From the NCBI RefSeq assembly GCF_001457775.1, contig NZ_CYSG01000016.1, positions 1 to 64,000 of the forward strand: 64,000 nucleotides of DNA, in the 5' to 3' direction. This DNA comes from Phaeobacter sp. CECT 5382 (GTDB lineage: Bacteria; Pseudomonadota; Alphaproteobacteria; Rhodobacterales; Rhodobacteraceae). The notes beneath the pieces were generated by a model, which did no database searches, had not been told where the DNA came from, and was given only the letters and a program-made list of their open reading frames with translations. The position numbers were made by a program, and so were the translations under genes. The first letter of the stretch is position 1. Each line of letters begins with the position of its first letter. Positions 41,444 through 50,095 of the stretch are shown here, piece after piece.

Positions 41444-42940
41444 ATGATCAAACCAAGCTCTCCGGTGCAGCCAAACACCTGGAATTTTCTGCGTGACCCG
41501 ATGATTACCCCTACGGGTTTTCGCGAATATGACGCCCGCTGGAAATACCCCGAAGAAATCAACCTGCCCGGCATGACCGCGCTGGGTCTGGGGCTGGGCA
41601 CCCAGATGCACCGCCGTGGCATCCCGCCGGTGATTGCGGTCGCAAACGACTACCGCGACTATTCTCTGGCGATCAAACAGGCGCTGATCCTGGGCCTTAT
41701 GCAGGCGGGTATTCAGGTCAAAGATATCGGCCCGGCCGTGTCGCCAATGGCCTATTTTGCCCAGTTCCATCTCGATGTCCCCGCCGTGGCCATGGTCACC
41801 GCCAGCCACAACCCCAACGGCTGGACTGGCGTCAAAATGGGCTTTGAACGCCCGCTGACCCACGGCCCCGATGAAATGTCGGAACTGCGCGACATCGTGT
41901 TGAACGGCGAAACCGAGACCCGTCCCGGCGGCTCATACGAGTTTGTCGATGGCGTCAAGGAGGCCTATCTCGACGATCTCGTCGGTGATTTCAAAATGAC
42001 TCGCAAGCTCAAGGTCGTCTGCGCCACCGGCAATGGCACGGCTTCGGCCTTTGGGCCGGAACTGTTTGAACGTATCGGCGTCGAAGTTGTGCCCAGCCAC
42101 AATGAGCTGGACTATACCTTCCCCCACTACAATCCCAACCCTGAAGCGATGGAAATGCTGCATGACATGTCAGCCAGCGTCAAAGCCTCGGGCGCTGACA
42201 TGGCGCTTGGCTTTGATGGCGATGGCGACCGCTGTGGCGTGGTCGATGATGAGGGCGAAGAGATCTTTGCCGATAAGGTGGGCGTCATCATGGCGCGCGA
42301 TCTCAGCAAAATTTATCCCAATGCGACCTTTGTGGCGGATGTGAAATCCACCGGATTGTTTGCCTCGGACCCCGAGCTGATCAAAAATGGGGTGACAGCA
42401 GACTATTGGAAAACCGGCCACAGCCATATGAAACGGCGTGTGAAGGAAATTGGCGCATTGGCGGGTTTTGAGAAATCCGGCCACTACTTCCTCGCGGAAC
42501 CTGTGGGGCGGGGCTACGACTGCGGCATGCGCGTCGCGGTTGAGATCTGCAAACTGATGGAGCGCAACCCGGACATGTCGATGTCGGATCTGCGCAAGGC
42601 ACTGCCCAAGACCTGGTCGACCCCGACCATGTCGCCCTATTGCGCCGACACCGAAAAATATACCGTGCTGGAGCGTCTGGTCGCAAAACTGGTCGCCAAA
42701 CACGAGGCGGGCGAGCAACTGGCGGGCCGCGCCATCAAGGAAGTCGTGACCGTGAACGGTGCCCGCGTCATTCTTGATAATGGCTCCTGGGGGCTGGTGC
42801 GCGCCTCGTCCAACACACCAAACCTGGTGGTGGTCTGCGAAAGCTCCGACAGCGAAGCAGAGATGCGCGCCATCTTTGCTGATATTGATGCGGTCATTCG
42901 CACCGAACCATTGGTCGGCGACTACGACCAAACGATCTGA
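41444..42940 (+). CDS. Phosphomannomutase/phosphoglucomutase
   Basis: 498 residues, alpha-D-phosphohexomutase family. The phosphoserine loop TASHNPNGWTGVK lies near residues 118-130, the metal loop GFDGDGDRCGV near 252-262, the sugar-binding GFEKSGHYFL block near 340 (family GEMSGH), and the C-terminal phosphate-binding domain ends in RASSNTPNLVVVCES. It interconverts hexose 1- and 6-phosphates for polysaccharide precursors (AlgC-like). It is the last gene of the capsule operon, 19 bases after kdsA, and is followed by a 14-bp terminator. Confidence 0.93.
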   Translation: MIKPSSPVQPNTWNFLRDPMITPTGFREYDARWKYPEEINLPGMTALGLGLGTQMHRRGIPPVIAVANDYRDYSLAIKQALILGLMQAGIQVKDIGPAVSPMAYFAQFHLDVPAVAMVTASHNPNGWTGVKMGFERPLTHGPDEMSELRDIVLNGETETRPGGSYEFVDGVKEAYLDDLVGDFKMTRKLKVVCATGNGTASAFGPELFERIGVEVVPSHNELDYTFPHYNPNPEAMEMLHDMSASVKASGADMALGFDGDGDRCGVVDDEGEEIFADKVGVIMARDLSKIYPNATFVADVKSTGLFASDPELIKNGVTADYWKTGHSHMKRRVKEIGALAGFEKSGHYFLAEPVGRGYDCGMRVAVEICKLMERNPDMSMSDLRKALPKTWSTPTMSPYCADTEKYTVLERLVAKLVAKHEAGEQLAGRAIKEVVTVNGARVILDNGSWGLVRASSNTPNLVVVCESSDSEAEMRAIFADIDAVIRTEPLVGDYDQTI

Positions 42941-42966
42941 CAGGTCTTATTGATCAGTTTTCAAAC

Positions 42967-42998
42967 AAGGAAGGCCCGCCATCTGGCGGGCCTTCCTT
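42967..42998. terminator. Perfect 14-bp bidirectional terminator
   Basis: AAGGAAGGCCCGCC - ATCT - GGCGGGCCTTCCTT followed by TT, between the convergent phosphohexomutase and AsmA-like genes. Confidence 0.85.
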
Positions 42999-43037
42999 TT
43001 GTGCGGATCAGCTATTCCAAGGGCGATAACGCCGAAA

Positions 43038-44972
43038 TCAATTGCCCTGCAAAAGGCGCAGCAACTGGTCTTTGGCTTCCTGTTCGATCCGGTCACGAAT
43101 GACCTCGTTCAGGTCCTGCTCGGGCGCGATCTCGGTCTCCAGCTCCTCGCTCAACTTCTGTCGGGCGCGGTCCTTTAGGTCCTGCTCAACGGCGTCGATC
43201 TCGGGCTGCAGCGCCCGTTTCAGATCGGGCCGGATTTTGGGATCCGCCCAAGGGCCTGTGACGGCTACTGGTATGGACAGGCCGGCAGAACCGTTCACCC
43301 CCGAAATCGTCGGTGTAAACAGATAGTCGAGATCCTGCGCCCCGAGGCCAATGCGACCGGCCCCGTCAACGCGAATGCCCTTGAGCGTGATCAGAAGATC
43401 CTCATTCTGAAGGTTGCCCTTGGCCAGAGTAAAGCTACCGGTGAGCTGGTCAAAAACGGTGCTACCGCCGTTGCCCTGCCCCGACCGCATCAGAGCTTCC
43501 AGGTCAAAGCCTGAGAAAAAGCCTTTGCCGACCTCAACCCAGCCCTTGCCAGAGAGGCTGTGCATGATCGCATCCAGCGAATTGCCAGAGGCCAGGTATT
43601 CCAGCTCTCCCAGGGCCTCACCGTTCAGACGGTCATAGCCTGCCATCTGCCCCAGTGCCTGCTCAAGACGGATCCCATTGTAGGCCAGTTTACCCCCAAC
43701 CGAGAGCCCCTTGCGATTATTGGCTACCACCTGACCTTCGACACTGCCGCCAAACACGGCGGCCGGTTGCAGTTTCAGCACCGCACGGGCGCGATCCAAA
43801 CTGAGCGAAAGACGACTTGCGCCCAGGTCATACCCGCCCGCAACCAGACGATCAAAGCTCAGCACCGCCGTGCCGTTTGCCAGTGCCAGAGCCGAGGCAT
43901 CAATGGGCTCCTTAGACCAACCAGATGCACTGGTTGTGCCAGCCGAAGCCCCCGATCCCGTAGCCTCTTCCAGCCCCGGCACATGCAATTCCTTGGCCTT
44001 CAGTTGAACTGCAAATTGCGGCACCTCAGCGAGGGTTATATCCACGGCGCCTTCCAAAGCATTGCCATCGAGATTCAGCGCCAAATCCCGCAAAGCCAAG
44101 CGCCCATCAGGCGTATAGGTCGCGTCGGCCCCAACCGTCATCTGCTGCCCCAATCCCTTGGGCAAAGACAGGCCAGTCTGCCCAAAGGCACCCAAAAGCC
44201 CAGCTGTATCAGTGGTCTTGGCTGTGATACGGCCTGAAGCGGCACCCGCAAGATCGGCCCGACCATCAAAACGCAGAAAGCCGCCTTTAGCCTCCACCGA
44301 GGCTCCAACCGAGGCCACCTCACCAGCCAGGAAATCTGCAAAAGTTCCGACCTCAGCCTTGATTTCAACCGGCTCTCCTGCCGGGCGCACCGTCAGGTCC
44401 ACATTCACCGTGCCACTGGGATCCGGCCATTGCAGCACCATATCGATCGAGGACATCTCAACCACATCGCCCCCATAGGGGCTATAGCGCAACGAAGCCC
44501 CTGTCAGGGTCAGCTTTTCGATACTGATGGGCAGCACTGCATCCTGAATTTCCGCCGGAACCACCTCTGTGGCGGCTGCATCGGTCGGCCCTTCCAACAC
44601 CCAGTTGCCCAGCCCGTCTTCGCGCTCTGACAGGTTGAGATGCGGCAGCACCGCAGACACCTCGGTCACGCGAACTTTGCCCTGTAGCAGATCCCCAGGT
44701 GCAATCCCGATTGACAGGCGTTCAGCCGTCAGCAATGGCGCCGCGCCGGCCCAATCTGCATTGGACAGCGTTACCCTGTCGGATTTGACCCCAAGAACAG
44801 GCCAAAGCGTAAACCGCACCTTGCCGTGGAATGTCAGCTTGCGCCCGGTCTGAGCCTCAATCTGATCAGCCGCAAGCGCTGCGACCTTTTCCCCGGGCAG
44901 CAAGAACACCAACCCGATCAAAACCGCCAGCGTAAAAAACAGTGCGCTTATCACCCGTAGTATCAGCCGCAT
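43038..44972 (-). CDS. AsmA family protein
   Basis: 644 residues from the second of two adjacent ATGs (44975/44972); GGAG is 6 bases from the second. One N-terminal membrane anchor (LILRVISALFFTLAVLIGLVFLLPG) is followed by an AsmA beta-rich periplasmic domain (IEAQTGRKLTFHGKVRFTLWPVLGVKSDRVTLSNADW) and a C-terminal AsmA_2-like region (LQNEDLLITLKGIRVDGAGRIGLGAQDLDYLFTPTISG). The last 65 residues are charged and coiled. AsmA-like proteins are thought to form bridge-like lipid channels between the inner and outer membranes. It is divergent from rimO. Confidence 0.9.
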   Translation of the reverse strand: MRLILRVISALFFTLAVLIGLVFLLPGEKVAALAADQIEAQTGRKLTFHGKVRFTLWPVLGVKSDRVTLSNADWAGAAPLLTAERLSIGIAPGDLLQGKVRVTEVSAVLPHLNLSEREDGLGNWVLEGPTDAAATEVVPAEIQDAVLPISIEKLTLTGASLRYSPYGGDVVEMSSIDMVLQWPDPSGTVNVDLTVRPAGEPVEIKAEVGTFADFLAGEVASVGASVEAKGGFLRFDGRADLAGAASGRITAKTTDTAGLLGAFGQTGLSLPKGLGQQMTVGADATYTPDGRLALRDLALNLDGNALEGAVDITLAEVPQFAVQLKAKELHVPGLEEATGSGASAGTTSASGWSKEPIDASALALANGTAVLSFDRLVAGGYDLGASRLSLSLDRARAVLKLQPAAVFGGSVEGQVVANNRKGLSVGGKLAYNGIRLEQALGQMAGYDRLNGEALGELEYLASGNSLDAIMHSLSGKGWVEVGKGFFSGFDLEALMRSGQGNGGSTVFDQLTGSFTLAKGNLQNEDLLITLKGIRVDGAGRIGLGAQDLDYLFTPTISGVNGSAGLSIPVAVTGPWADPKIRPDLKRALQPEIDAVEQDLKDRARQKLSEELETEIAPEQDLNEVIRDRIEQEAKDQLLRLLQGN

Positions 44973-45120
44973 CATTTGCTCCTGCCCTTTGTTTCTAACA
45001 GATTAGCGCAAGTACTGCCGGGCGCAATGGCACAACCCTGGCAAAAATAGCGTCCTTTCAAACGGAACATGTCATTTGGAGCAGTCACGCTGCCAAAATC
45101 CTCCATTCCAAAATACCCGC

Positions 45121-45137
45121 GCGCATACTATATGCGC
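45121..45137 (+). promoter_or_regulatory. Palindrome directly upstream of rimO
   Basis: GCGCATA-CTA-TATGCGC is a perfect 7-bp inverted repeat ending 5 bases before the rimO ATG, in the place where a Shine-Dalgarno would be expected and none is seen. Confidence 0.45.
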
Positions 45138-45141
45138 TGCT

Positions 45142-46554
45142 ATGACCAGCAATCCGCCAGAACTCCGCCCCGACCTCGCCCCGAAACCCCTGTTGGGAGA
45201 CGGTGCCCGCCCTGACCAGCCAACCCTTGGCATGGTCTCTTTGGGGTGTCCAAAAGCACTGGTAGACAGTGAGCGTATCCTGACCCGTCTGCGCGCCGAA
45301 GGCTACGGCATCTCGCCGGACTACGCAGGCGCAGATGCGGTGATCGTCAACACCTGCGGTTTTCTCGACAGCGCCAAGGCCGAAAGCCTCGATGCTATTG
45401 GCGAAGCACTGAAGGAAAACGGCAAGGTTATCGTCACCGGCTGTCTAGGGGCCGAGCCGGACTACATCCGCGAACATCACCCCAATATTCTCGCCGTCAC
45501 CGGACCGCATCAATATGAGCAGGTGCTGGACGCCGTACATGCCGCCGTTCCTGCAGACCCGAACCCCTTTATTGATCTGTTGCCCGCCACTGGCGTGCAG
45601 CTGACCCCGCGCCATTTCAGCTATCTGAAGATCTCGGAAGGCTGCAATCACAAGTGCAAGTTCTGCATCATCCCTGATATGCGAGGCCGTCTTGCCTCGC
45701 GCCCCGCACATGCGGTCCTGCGCGAGGCCGACAAGCTGGTTCAGGCAGGCGTGCGCGAACTGCTGGTGATCAGCCAGGACACCTCTGCCTATGGGCTGGA
45801 TCGCAAATATGACATGAACCCCTGGCAAGATGGTGAGGTGCGCAGCCATATCCTGGATCTGTCGCGTGAGCTGGGCAAACTGGCCCCGGCGGATGAGCTG
45901 TGGGTGCGGCTGCACTATGTCTACCCCTATCCGCATGTGCGCGAGTTGATCCCGCTGATGGCGGATCCCGACAACGCGCTGCTGCCCTACATGGATATCC
46001 CCTTCCAGCATTCGCACCCGGACGTGTTGAAACGCATGGCCCGCCCTGCTGCAGGTGCCAAGACCCTGGATGAGATCGCCGCCTGGCGCGCCACCTGCCC
46101 GGACATCACCCTGCGCTCCACCTTTATCGTCGGCTATCCGGGGGAGAGCGAGGCTGAATTCCAGCATCTGCTGGACTGGATGGATGAGGCGCAGCTGGAT
46201 CGGGTCGGCTGCTTCAAATATGAAAACGTCGATGGCGCACGGTCCAACGCCCTGCCCGATCATGTGGCCGAAGAAGTCAAGCAGGACCGCTGGGAACGCT
46301 TCATGGAAAAGGCACAGGCCATTTCCGAGGCCAAACTGCAGGCAAAGGTCGGCCAGACCATGCAGGTCATTGTCGATGACATCGACGAAGACGGCATCGC
46401 CACCTGCCGCACCAAGGCCGACGCGCCAGAGATCGACGGCAACCTGTTCATTGACGAGGGCACCGGGCAGCTATCCGTCGGAGATCTGGTCACCGTCGAG
46501 GTCGATGAGGCCGGGGATTATGACCTCTGGGGGAAACTGGCCACGCCGGAGTAA
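45142..46554 (+). CDS. rimO: Ribosomal protein S12 methylthiotransferase RimO
   Basis: 470 residues. The N-terminal MTTase domain has three Cys ([21 protein letters not shown]) for one 4Fe-4S cluster. The radical-SAM motif CNHKCKFC lies in the middle, and the C-terminal TRAM domain starts at about residue 400. [11 protein letters not shown] and [12 protein letters not shown] are RimO-type. It adds a methylthio group to Asp88 of ribosomal protein S12. The start at 45142 was chosen by homology ([19 protein letters not shown]); in-frame codons back to 45076 are improbable. No SD is visible, because a perfect palindrome occupies that position. Confidence 0.95.
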   Translation: MTSNPPELRPDLAPKPLLGDGARPDQPTLGMVSLGCPKALVDSERILTRLRAEGYGISPDYAGADAVIVNTCGFLDSAKAESLDAIGEALKENGKVIVTGCLGAEPDYIREHHPNILAVTGPHQYEQVLDAVHAAVPADPNPFIDLLPATGVQLTPRHFSYLKISEGCNHKCKFCIIPDMRGRLASRPAHAVLREADKLVQAGVRELLVISQDTSAYGLDRKYDMNPWQDGEVRSHILDLSRELGKLAPADELWVRLHYVYPYPHVRELIPLMADPDNALLPYMDIPFQHSHPDVLKRMARPAAGAKTLDEIAAWRATCPDITLRSTFIVGYPGESEAEFQHLLDWMDEAQLDRVGCFKYENVDGARSNALPDHVAEEVKQDRWERFMEKAQAISEAKLQAKVGQTMQVIVDDIDEDGIATCRTKADAPEIDGNLFIDEGTGQLSVGDLVTVEVDEAGDYDLWGKLATPE

Positions 46555-46647
46555 TCCGAGGCCCCTACGCCCCCAAGCCCTTCAGCCCTTCAGCCCTGAC
46601 GGTATTTGAAGCACGCCATCCAGCCCGGACCGAGGGGAGGGAGCGAA

Positions 46648-46703
46648 AGCGCCTTCCCCTTTTGCCGGAGGCAAACCTAAGGTTTGACGGGAGGGTCGGG
46701 CAC
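46648..46703. repeat. Intergenic inverted repeat, second copy of the 1040-1116 family
   Basis: AGCGCCTTCCC (46648-46658) and GGGAGGGTCGGGCAC (46689-46703) match AGCGCCCTCCC and GGGAGGGTCGGGCGC at 1068-1096. The interior here is longer and holds two further hairpins, TTTGCC-GGA-GGCAAA (46661-46675) and CAAACCT-A-AGGTTTG (46672-46686). It lies between rimO and the CDGSH gene. Confidence 0.6.
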
Positions 46704-46782
46704 AGTCTACGCCCGATAGGCTTTGTGAGCTAAATCCTGCTACGCTCTCCCCATTGCAACCAGCCAGGGAGAGACCCAAGCC

Positions 46783-47028
46783 ATGTCAGATGAGATTCCC
46801 GTGATCGCCCAGAAAAGCCCCTATGCCGTCGAGGTCACCGAAGGCAAAAGCTATTTCTGGTGTTCCTGCGGCAAGTCCCAGAAACAGCCCTTTTGTGACG
46901 GCAGCCACAAGGGCAGCTCCTTTGCACCGGTGAAATACACCGCCGAGAAATCGGGAAAGCTGTTCTTTTGTGGCTGTAAACATTCCGCCAAGCAACCGCT
47001 CTGCGATGGCAGCCACTCCGGGCTGTAG
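46783..47028 (+). CDS. CDGSH iron-sulfur domain protein (double domain)
   Basis: 81 residues with two CDGSH motifs: CSCGKSQKQPFCDGSH (27-42) and CGCKHSAKQPLCDGSH (63-78). Each C-x-C-...-C-D-G-S-H set binds one 2Fe-2S cluster with the 3Cys-1His ligation of mitoNEET. Bacterial two-domain forms are soluble and probably handle electron or cluster transfer; the partner is unknown. GGGAGAG precedes the ATG by 10 bases. Confidence 0.93.
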   Translation: MSDEIPVIAQKSPYAVEVTEGKSYFWCSCGKSQKQPFCDGSHKGSSFAPVKYTAEKSGKLFFCGCKHSAKQPLCDGSHSGL

Positions 47029-47081
47029 ACTCGCAGACTTACGCGCAGGCATGGGGCTGACTACAGGCCATTGCCCCGCCG

Positions 47082-47393
47082 CTAGCGATTGGTGCGCAGG
47101 CGCTCCAGCTCAGCCCGGTTGACGCAGAATTCGGGGATCTCCCGCTGTGCGCCAGAGCTGTTAGCCAGCCACTGGGCACAGGCCTGCGCACATCCGGCGC
47201 CACGGCAGCGTGTCACGATCGCCGCATAGTCAGACTCACTGATCTGGCCTTCGCGCATCGCTTCGCCAAGATCGATACCTGCCACTCTTGCAACCGACCG
47301 CAGCTGCCAGAAGTGCCGGTTGAAATCCCCCAAAAGACTTCTGGGAGCAACCTCACCTTGAGAAACTCCAATGGTCGGCGCTGTATTCCCCAT
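47082..47393 (-). CDS. DUF6455 family protein
   Basis: 103 residues, start ATG 47393 with AAAAGG 9 bases upstream. The family pattern is visible: a helix with GIDLGEAMREGQISESDYAAIVTRCRGAGCAQACAQWL, then the terminal PEFCVNRAELERLR, with Cys spacing that suggests metal or cluster binding. Function unknown. A second member lies 127 bases upstream on the same strand, so the two probably arose by duplication and may be co-expressed. Confidence 0.8.
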   Translation of the reverse strand: MGNTAPTIGVSQGEVAPRSLLGDFNRHFWQLRSVARVAGIDLGEAMREGQISESDYAAIVTRCRGAGCAQACAQWLANSSGAQREIPEFCVNRAELERLRTNR

Positions 47394-47519
47394 AACTCAG
47401 TACCTTTTACACCGTTTACTCAACCTGTTACGCGCGACCTACTCAGGCCAGCACTGCACACCCCTTCCCCGTGCCTGACGACTATGGGTGACACCCTGCC
47501 CTGCCTGGCCAAAGCAGGG

Positions 47520-47783
47520 TCAGGCTTTTTGTTCCAGCAGGTAGTCCAACAAATCGCGATTGCGGCAGTAATCCGGCGGCGCCGTCATTCCAACAGAGGC
47601 CTGCGCCAGCTGGGTTTTGCACCGCTGCGGATGGGCACAGCGGGTACACCGCAGCACAGCTTCGGAGATTTCATCAAACTGCAGGCGGCCAGCGATGGCT
47701 TCCTCCTGCAGGTCCAGTCCCAAAGCACTGCTCATACCATCCAACAGGGCCGCGTGGGTCTTGAGTGTCGAAGCTTCGCGCAA
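47520..47783 (-). CDS. DUF6455 family protein, probable TTG start
   Basis: 87 residues if translation begins at the TTG at 47783, which has AGGAGAAGAG directly upstream. The longer frame to 47837 adds residues unlike the family. The pattern is LLDGMSSALGLDLQEEAIAGRLQFDEISEAVLRCTRCAHPQRCKTQL, then PPDYCRNRDLLDYL, matching its neighbour (GLDLxEA, RCxxCxxxxxC, YCxNRxxL). Four Cys are conserved between the copies. Function unknown. Confidence 0.75.
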   Translation of the reverse strand: MREASTLKTHAALLDGMSSALGLDLQEEAIAGRLQFDEISEAVLRCTRCAHPQRCKTQLAQASVGMTAPPDYCRNRDLLDYLLEQKA

Positions 47784-47910
47784 ATCTCTTCTCCTGCCAG
47801 TGTATTGCACCAGGGTGTTGCGGCAAAACCTATCCAAAAAGGCGGTAAAATGCCTTGATGCAGATCAACGCTCACTTGGGTGGGATCCAAGGGTGAGGCC
47901 GGTGGTGCCC

Positions 47911-48321
47911 CTATCGCTCCAGATAGGCGCGCACGGCATCCTGCACACGGCGAAAACGGTCGCCGCCCAGCTTTTTGCCGCCATACCAGCGCGTGACGAT
48001 AATGACGTGATCGCTCAATCCTTCGCGTTCCAGCATGCGCAGGATCACCATGCCTGCACCGCTTTCGCCATCATCGGCTTTCAAACCACCCGTAGGCAGG
48101 ATCGCCGCCCAGGTATTGTGGGTGGCCTTGGCATAGGCACGGTCACTTTTCAGCGCCGCTAGTACCGCGTCAACTTCGGCCCGTGACCGCACACTGGCCC
48201 CTGTCACCGCATAGCGTGAGCCACGATCCGTCAGCACCACGCCAAGCTTGGTCATCATGGGCTTGGTCATCATGGGCTTGCTCACCGCGGGTGTAGGATC
48301 GGTCTTGGGTCGTCCAGTCAT
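47911..48321 (-). CDS. YigZ/IMPACT family protein (UPF0029)
   Basis: 136 residues, shorter than E. coli YigZ (about 205); it keeps only the IMPACT N-terminal domain: ATHNTWAAIL, KADDGESGAGMVILRMLEREGLSDHVIIVTRWYGGKKLGGDRFRRVQDAV. The DDGE-x-x-G and RWYGGxxLG motifs are diagnostic. The variable N-terminus contains a perfect 15-base tandem duplication (48246-48275) giving MMTKPMMTK, which also supplies alternative start codons. Function unknown, possibly nucleic-acid or translation related. Confidence 0.85.
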   Translation of the reverse strand: MTGRPKTDPTPAVSKPMMTKPMMTKLGVVLTDRGSRYAVTGASVRSRAEVDAVLAALKSDRAYAKATHNTWAAILPTGGLKADDGESGAGMVILRMLEREGLSDHVIIVTRWYGGKKLGGDRFRRVQDAVRAYLER

Positions 48322-48369
48322 GATCAGGCAATCCGTCTTTCTGCAGCTTCCCCAAAGCGCGCTTTGGCG

Positions 48370-49104
48370 TCAGTTCAAGCCATAACGGTCTATGGCTTGC
48401 TGCACCACCCGCACCCGGTCAGGATTTGCGGGATGGGTGCCAAGGAAACGGTCACCGGGGTCCGGCAGCCGATAGAAAAACTGAATTCCGACGCTGGGGC
48501 GATAGCCGGCTTTATGGGTGATCAAGGTACCCAGCTCATCCGCTTCCAGCTCAAAGCCCTTGGAATAGCTGCGGGCGCCAACCGTGGCCCCTAGATCCTG
48601 CGCATTGGAAATATCCGCCGCCGTGCCCCCAGCGAGGCTCGCCAATCCAGCCAGGAGAACCGCCCCTGCCACCGCGTTTTGTTGCTGGCGTGCCAGATGG
48701 CCGCGGATGTGATGGGCGGCTTCATGCGACATCACAAAGGCCAACTCGTCGCGATTGGCGATCTGCCCCAGCATCGACTGCGTAAAGGTAATCACCGGAC
48801 GGCCAGACTTGCTCAAGCTTTGATAGGCATTGGGCGGTGCCTTTCTGTCCGGGTCGATCCGGATGAGAAAATCGCAATTCAAATTGGTTGTCATCTCGCG
48901 GCAGCTGCGTTCGGCGACAGGTTCAACCCGCCGGGTCACTTCGCCAAAGGCCTGTCGCGCCTCGACCGGAGCCATCCCCGAGACCCGCTGCGCCGCTGGA
49001 GCCGGTACCGCAGAGCTTTGTGGCGGCACCTCAAGCGAGACCCCACAGCCGGCCAGCAACACGGATGTAGCGACAAATAGAAGGTTCGAAATCGGGCGGC
49101 GCAT
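48370..49104 (-). CDS. M48 family metalloprotease, lipoprotein
   Basis: 244 residues. A lipobox LLAGC (Cys at about residue 20) anchors it in a membrane after signal peptidase II processing. The zinc site HEAAH lies at about 127-131 (MSHEAAHHIRGH), and the third ligand Glu in FELEADELGT. The end HPANPDRVRVVQQ (HPxxxxR) is typical of M48 Loi/YcaL-type proteases. It is likely an envelope-quality-control protease. GAGGAAG precedes the ATG. Confidence 0.92.
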   Translation of the reverse strand: MRRPISNLLFVATSVLLAGCGVSLEVPPQSSAVPAPAAQRVSGMAPVEARQAFGEVTRRVEPVAERSCREMTTNLNCDFLIRIDPDRKAPPNAYQSLSKSGRPVITFTQSMLGQIANRDELAFVMSHEAAHHIRGHLARQQQNAVAGAVLLAGLASLAGGTAADISNAQDLGATVGARSYSKGFELEADELGTLITHKAGYRPSVGIQFFYRLPDPGDRFLGTHPANPDRVRVVQQAIDRYGLN

Positions 49105-49301
49105 TGCGGCTTCCTCTGGCTATGACTGCTCAAGAATAGGCTGCAACCTATGGATTGTTCAATCACAACTCGTTGTTACGGCAGTAACACGCGTGCCATA
49201 GCTAACAGGTCGGCACAGGCATGGTCTGTTGGCCCGCCGCTTTGGCCCTGCGTTGCCCGCCCCCCTTGCAAGTCCCTGACAAACCGGGCACCCTTATGCC
49301 T

Positions 49302-49541
49302 ATGTTTAGCATCGAACATGAATTTGACTGCACCACCGTCACATTGGTGGACGAAGGCAAAAAGCCATTGCTGGAGGATGTTGTGCTGAACGCATTTGCA
49401 GAATGCGTCACTGTGGAACAGTTCGACCCCAGAACGGACAGCGTGCAAAAGATCACCCTCTCTCTCAGCCAGGTCCGGGATCTGGCGGCAGCTCTTGACC
49501 TGCCAGAGGGCGTGTATCGCATGGTCACAGAAAAGGGCTGA
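49302..49541 (+). CDS. Conserved hypothetical protein (79 aa)
   Basis: 79 residues from the ATG at 49302 (MFSIEHEFDCTTVTLVDEGKKPLLEDV); an ATG at 49296 is two codons earlier, and codons before that are non-conserved. It is an acidic alpha/beta protein with no Cys motif or membrane segment. I recall similar short proteins in Roseobacter genomes but no function. The Shine-Dalgarno is weak. It is divergent from the M48 lipoprotease gene. Confidence 0.7.
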   Translation: MFSIEHEFDCTTVTLVDEGKKPLLEDVVLNAFAECVTVEQFDPRTDSVQKITLSLSQVRDLAAALDLPEGVYRMVTEKG

Positions 49542-49629
49542 AATGGAATGGGTGACTGCAGCCTAATTGGCTGTCAGGATCCAATTCGCTAGCCCTTTCA
49601 GGTGCCATTCGTTTCAGGGACCATTCATT

Positions 49630-49908
49630 TCAGAGGCCAACATAAACGAACACCTTATTTCGGGAGGTGGCACCACGGCGCAGTTCCAGATTGGAGGTTG
49701 CCGTGCCCATGGCCCGCGCCAAAAGGCGGCGCACGGCCTCGGTTGCCTTGCCGTTCTCCGGCGCCTCCGTCACCGTGATCTGGATCTCATCTTTGTTGAC
49801 CAGGATCGCATTGCGCGCCGCTTTGGGCGTCACCCGTACCATGATCTCTGTACCAGGCTGCGCCAGATGGCCAAAATCCGGGAGATCTTTCTTTTTCAGT
49901 TTCCCCAT
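49630..49908 (-). CDS. DUF167 family protein (YggU-like)
   Basis: 92 residues from the ATG at 49908. The DUF167 pattern is clear: VRVTPKAARNAI, EIQITVTEAPENGKATEAVRRLLARAMG and LRRGATSRNKVF. The fold is a small alpha/beta protein of unknown function found in most life. Longer reading frames extend upstream, but the family N-terminus and MGKLKKKDLPDF fit here. Confidence 0.9.
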   Translation of the reverse strand: MGKLKKKDLPDFGHLAQPGTEIMVRVTPKAARNAILVNKDEIQITVTEAPENGKATEAVRRLLARAMGTATSNLELRRGATSRNKVFVYVGL

Positions 49909-50001
49909 GTCGGCAGTGATGCCGTGTTCCGGCCTGCTTGACCATAGACTTTTGCCTGCTCCTACGGATAAACACGGCCAGACCCAAGCGATGCCCGCAG
50001 C

Positions 50002-50030
50002 TTTCCAACCTGACGAATGAAGGTTGGAAA
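50002..50030. promoter_or_regulatory. 10-bp inverted repeat in the DUF167/nitroreductase gap
   Basis: TTTCCAACCT - 9 bases - AGGTTGGAAA, perfectly paired, lies between the divergent DUF167 and nitroreductase genes. It could be an operator. Confidence 0.45.
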
Positions 50031-50095
50031 AATTCGACCAGCCAGGCCTTTCACACTTGAAAACCACCTTCGTGATGCCAAGGTTTACGGCATAA

